A stretch of 5,040 nt of DNA from Burkholderiales bacterium (GTDB lineage: Bacteria > Pseudomonadota > Gammaproteobacteria > Burkholderiales > SG8-39): positions 1-5,040 of the forward strand of contig JADLDQ010000070.1 of the NCBI GenBank assembly GCA_020846575.1, read 5' to 3'. The notes under the pieces are model-generated. The model was not told the origin of the DNA. It was given only the letters and a program-made list of their open reading frames with translations, and did no database searches. The position numbers and the translations under genes are program-made. How positions within the stretch are numbered: the first letter of the stretch is position 1; each line of letters begins with the position of its first letter. This document shows, piece after piece, positions 3,485 through 5,040 of the stretch.

Positions 3485-5040
3485 ATGGCTGAGGATTCCA
3501 AACAGGCGTTCGATCCGGACGCGACCGTCAGGCAGCCGGTCGCGGACGGCGAGGCCTCCTACGACCCCGACGCAACGGTAGCGCAGCCGCTGCTGCCCCT
3601 CTCTGAGGCAGACCCCGAGGCCACCGTCACCGGGCCCCTCGCGGCGGGCGGTGCGGCCGCCTCCGAAGAGCGGCCGGCGTTCGATCCGGACGCAACCGAC
3701 CGTCTGCCGGTGTTCGACCCTGAGGCGACGGTTCAGGCGCCGAAGCCGCCCAAGCCGGTGCGTGGCAATCCCTTCGCCCCGAAGGCGCCTCCCGAAACGA
3801 TCCAGGCCAATCTGTCCGCACTCGGCGGCATCAATCCCCTGGTGGCGATGGCCAACCCCGTGCTGGCCGCTGTGCCGCAGATCCGCCGCACGCTGCGGCA
3901 CCCTGACCCGGCCGGGCTGCTGCAGGGCCTGCGCGACCAGCTCGAAGGCCTGGAAATGAGCGCCGTCAGCGCCGAGATCCCCGACGATACGGTGTCGGCC
4001 GCTGTCTACGCGCTGTGCGCGCTGCTCGACGAATCCGCGGCCTCGACGCCCTGGGGACGCCAATGGACCGAGCAGGGCCTGCTGCAGGCGCTCCGCGGCG
4101 AGAGCGGCGGCGGCGAAGGCTTCTTTGCGCTGCTCGAGCGCATCGAGGCCGCACCCGAAGAGAACGCCGACCTGCTCGAATTCCTCTACATCTGCCTTGC
4201 GCTTGGTTTCGAGGGCCGCTACCGGGGCAGCGACGAAGGCCGGCGAGCGCTCGACCAGGTTCGTGAACGGGTGTACGCGACGGTCTCGCGCCGGCGCCCG
4301 CGTCCCGACGCGCTGTCGGAGCGCTGGCGCACGCCGGCCGCGCAGGCGGCGATGGATGCGGCCCTGGCAACCGCCGCGCGCGCCACGGCCGCGCGTGCCG
4401 AAGCCGAAGCGGCAACCCAGATTGCCGTCGCGGCCGAGCCGCCGGCACGGTTCTCGCTCGCGCGCCTGCCGCGGCGCGCGATCTGGAGCGCGGTCGCCGG
4501 CATCGTCGGCGCCTCGATCGTGCTCTACATGCTGTCGCTGCGCCTGCTGGAAGACCAGACACGCGATGCCCTGGCCACCAAGCCCAGCCCGCGTGTGAAA
4601 TCCTCTGCCCCGGCACCCGCCGCCGGGACGCCGGCTGCTTCGGCCGCAATGCCCGCCACAGGGCAGGCCGCACCGCCGGCGGGGTCCGCGGCAACCGCGC
4701 TGGCGAATGCGCTCAAGGGCCAGCCCGTCGACGTCGTGGACGAGGGCGGCGGCTTGAAGCTCTCCCTGCGCGTCGACCACCAGTTCCGCTCCGGCAGCGA
4801 CCAGCCGTCCGCTCAGTTGCGCGCAGCCCTGCGCAAGCTCGGTCCGGCGCTCGACCGCGTGCCGGGCGCGATCGTGGTCGCCGGCCACGCCGACGCCTCT
4901 CCCGCCGGCACGCACTTCGCTTCCAACCGCGACCTCTCGCTCGCTCGCGCGCAGGCGGCTGCCAGCGCGATGGCCCCGGCGCTGAAGGACCCGAACCGGC
5001 TCAGCGCCGAGGGACGTGGCGATGCCGAGCCCGTGGCGCC
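3485..5040 (+). CDS. tssL: Type VI secretion protein TssL (DotU/IcmH family) with C-terminal OmpA-like domain; 3' end beyond the window
   Basis: The frame is open for 518 codons and runs off the right edge. TssL is an inner-membrane part of the T6SS TssJLM envelope complex. Residues 1-90 are a low-complexity tail with five D-P-[D/E]-A-T repeats. Residues about 115-268 are the DotU domain: N-P-L-V-A-M-A-N-P-V-L (117-127), Y-A-L-C-A-L-L-D-E (175-183), T-P-W-G (188-191) and L-A-L-G-F-E-G-R-Y-R (238-247). A single membrane helix spans about 333-352. A Pro/Ala-rich linker (about 363-408) leads into an OmpA-like domain from about 412, with G-H-A-D (467-470), N-R-D-L-S-L-A-R-A (481-489) and S-A-E-G-R-G-D-A-E-P (507-516), expected to bind peptidoglycan. 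ATG at 3485 is the first possible start in an otherwise start-free frame; AAGGGG abuts it and AGGGAG is 14 nt upstream. Other T6SS genes probably follow to the right, but none is visible. Confidence 0.94.
   Translation, partial: MAEDSKQAFDPDATVRQPVADGEASYDPDATVAQPLLPLSEADPEATVTGPLAAGGAAASEERPAFDPDATDRLPVFDPEATVQAPKPPKPVRGNPFAPKAPPETIQANLSALGGINPLVAMANPVLAAVPQIRRTLRHPDPAGLLQGLRDQLEGLEMSAVSAEIPDDTVSAAVYALCALLDESAASTPWGRQWTEQGLLQALRGESGGGEGFFALLERIEAAPEENADLLEFLYICLALGFEGRYRGSDEGRRALDQVRERVYATVSRRRPRPDALSERWRTPAAQAAMDAALATAARATAARAEAEAATQIAVAAEPPARFSLARLPRRAIWSAVAGIVGASIVLYMLSLRLLEDQTRDALATKPSPRVKSSAPAPAAGTPAASAAMPATGQAAPPAGSAATALANALKGQPVDVVDEGGGLKLSLRVDHQFRSGSDQPSAQLRAALRKLGPALDRVPGAIVVAGHADASPAGTHFASNRDLSLARAQAAASAMAPALKDPNRLSAEGRGDAEPVA
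3509..3745 (+). repeat. Five coding repeats of an 11-residue threonine motif in the TssL N-terminus
   Basis: Five copies follow the pattern [F/Y/A]-D-P-[D/E]-A-T-[V/D]-x-x-P-x, at residues 9-19, 26-36, 42-52, 66-76 and 77-87 of TssL (DNA 3509-3541, 3560-3592, 3608-3640, 3680-3712 and 3713-3745). The threonines are Thr14, Thr31, Thr47, Thr71 and Thr82, and every copy has Pro four residues after the Thr. Copies 4 and 5 are directly tandem. An 18-nt DNA stretch is identical at 3505-3522 and 3676-3693, covering copies 1 and 4; elsewhere the codons differ, so conservation appears to be at protein level. Spacers between the other copies are variable. See the finding on possible phosphothreonine docking. 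Confidence 0.85.

Noticed and set aside
3509..3745. A CRISPR-like or non-coding DNA repeat array
   Set aside because: The repeats are in phase with the tssL reading frame, conserved as protein with different codons, and irregularly spaced, so they are coding repeats.
3434..4915. A 493-codon open frame on the - strand, antisense to tssL
   Set aside because: Its product is Gly/Arg-rich and low in complexity, with no domain signature. The + strand frame encodes an unmistakable DotU domain plus OmpA-like domain over the same bases.

Overview
The window is GC-rich, densely coded bacterial DNA. It most resembles a proteobacterium, probably a beta- or gammaproteobacterium. The grounds are a DUF4124 envelope protein, a periplasmic MsrA, HflX and a type VI secretion TssL carrying an OmpA-like tail. 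The taxonomic call is an inference from family distribution, not a match.

Layout, left to right. (1) The last 17 codons of a + strand gene end at 54; they look like the tail of a parvulin-type peptidyl-prolyl isomerase. (2) A RimJ/RimL-like GNAT acetyltransferase (75-734, +). (3) A secreted methionine sulfoxide reductase MsrA (776-1372, +), which may be cotranscribed with the GNAT gene. (4) Converging on msrA with only 7 bp between the stops is hflX (1380-2675, -), a ribosome-associated GTPase. (5) Upstream of hflX and in the same direction is a secreted DUF4124 protein with a DUF2845/BamE-like C-terminus (2725-3297, -). The two are separated by 49 bp that contain a perfect 8-bp GC hairpin. 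(6) A 187-bp divergent intergenic region (3298-3484) holds an unusually AT-rich palindrome with flanking direct repeats and candidate -10 boxes for both directions. (7) A + strand gene starts at 3485 and runs off the right edge. It encodes the T6SS inner-membrane protein TssL (DotU/IcmH family) with a C-terminal OmpA-like peptidoglycan-binding domain.

Genes (1)-(5) look like ordinary housekeeping, stress and envelope genes. The divergent region marks the boundary of what is probably a type VI secretion locus continuing to the right, although only tssL is visible. The most interesting item is the N-terminus of this TssL. It carries five copies of an 11-residue motif, D-P-[D/E]-A-T-x-x-x-P, each with one invariant threonine, placed before the conserved DotU domain. 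T6SS threonine phosphorylation is known to act through phospho-TssL bound by an FHA protein in Agrobacterium, so this looks like a multivalent phosphothreonine docking tail. That function is inferred.

I found no rRNA, tRNA, CRISPR array or insertion sequence. No stretch of 300 bases or more lacks a gene.
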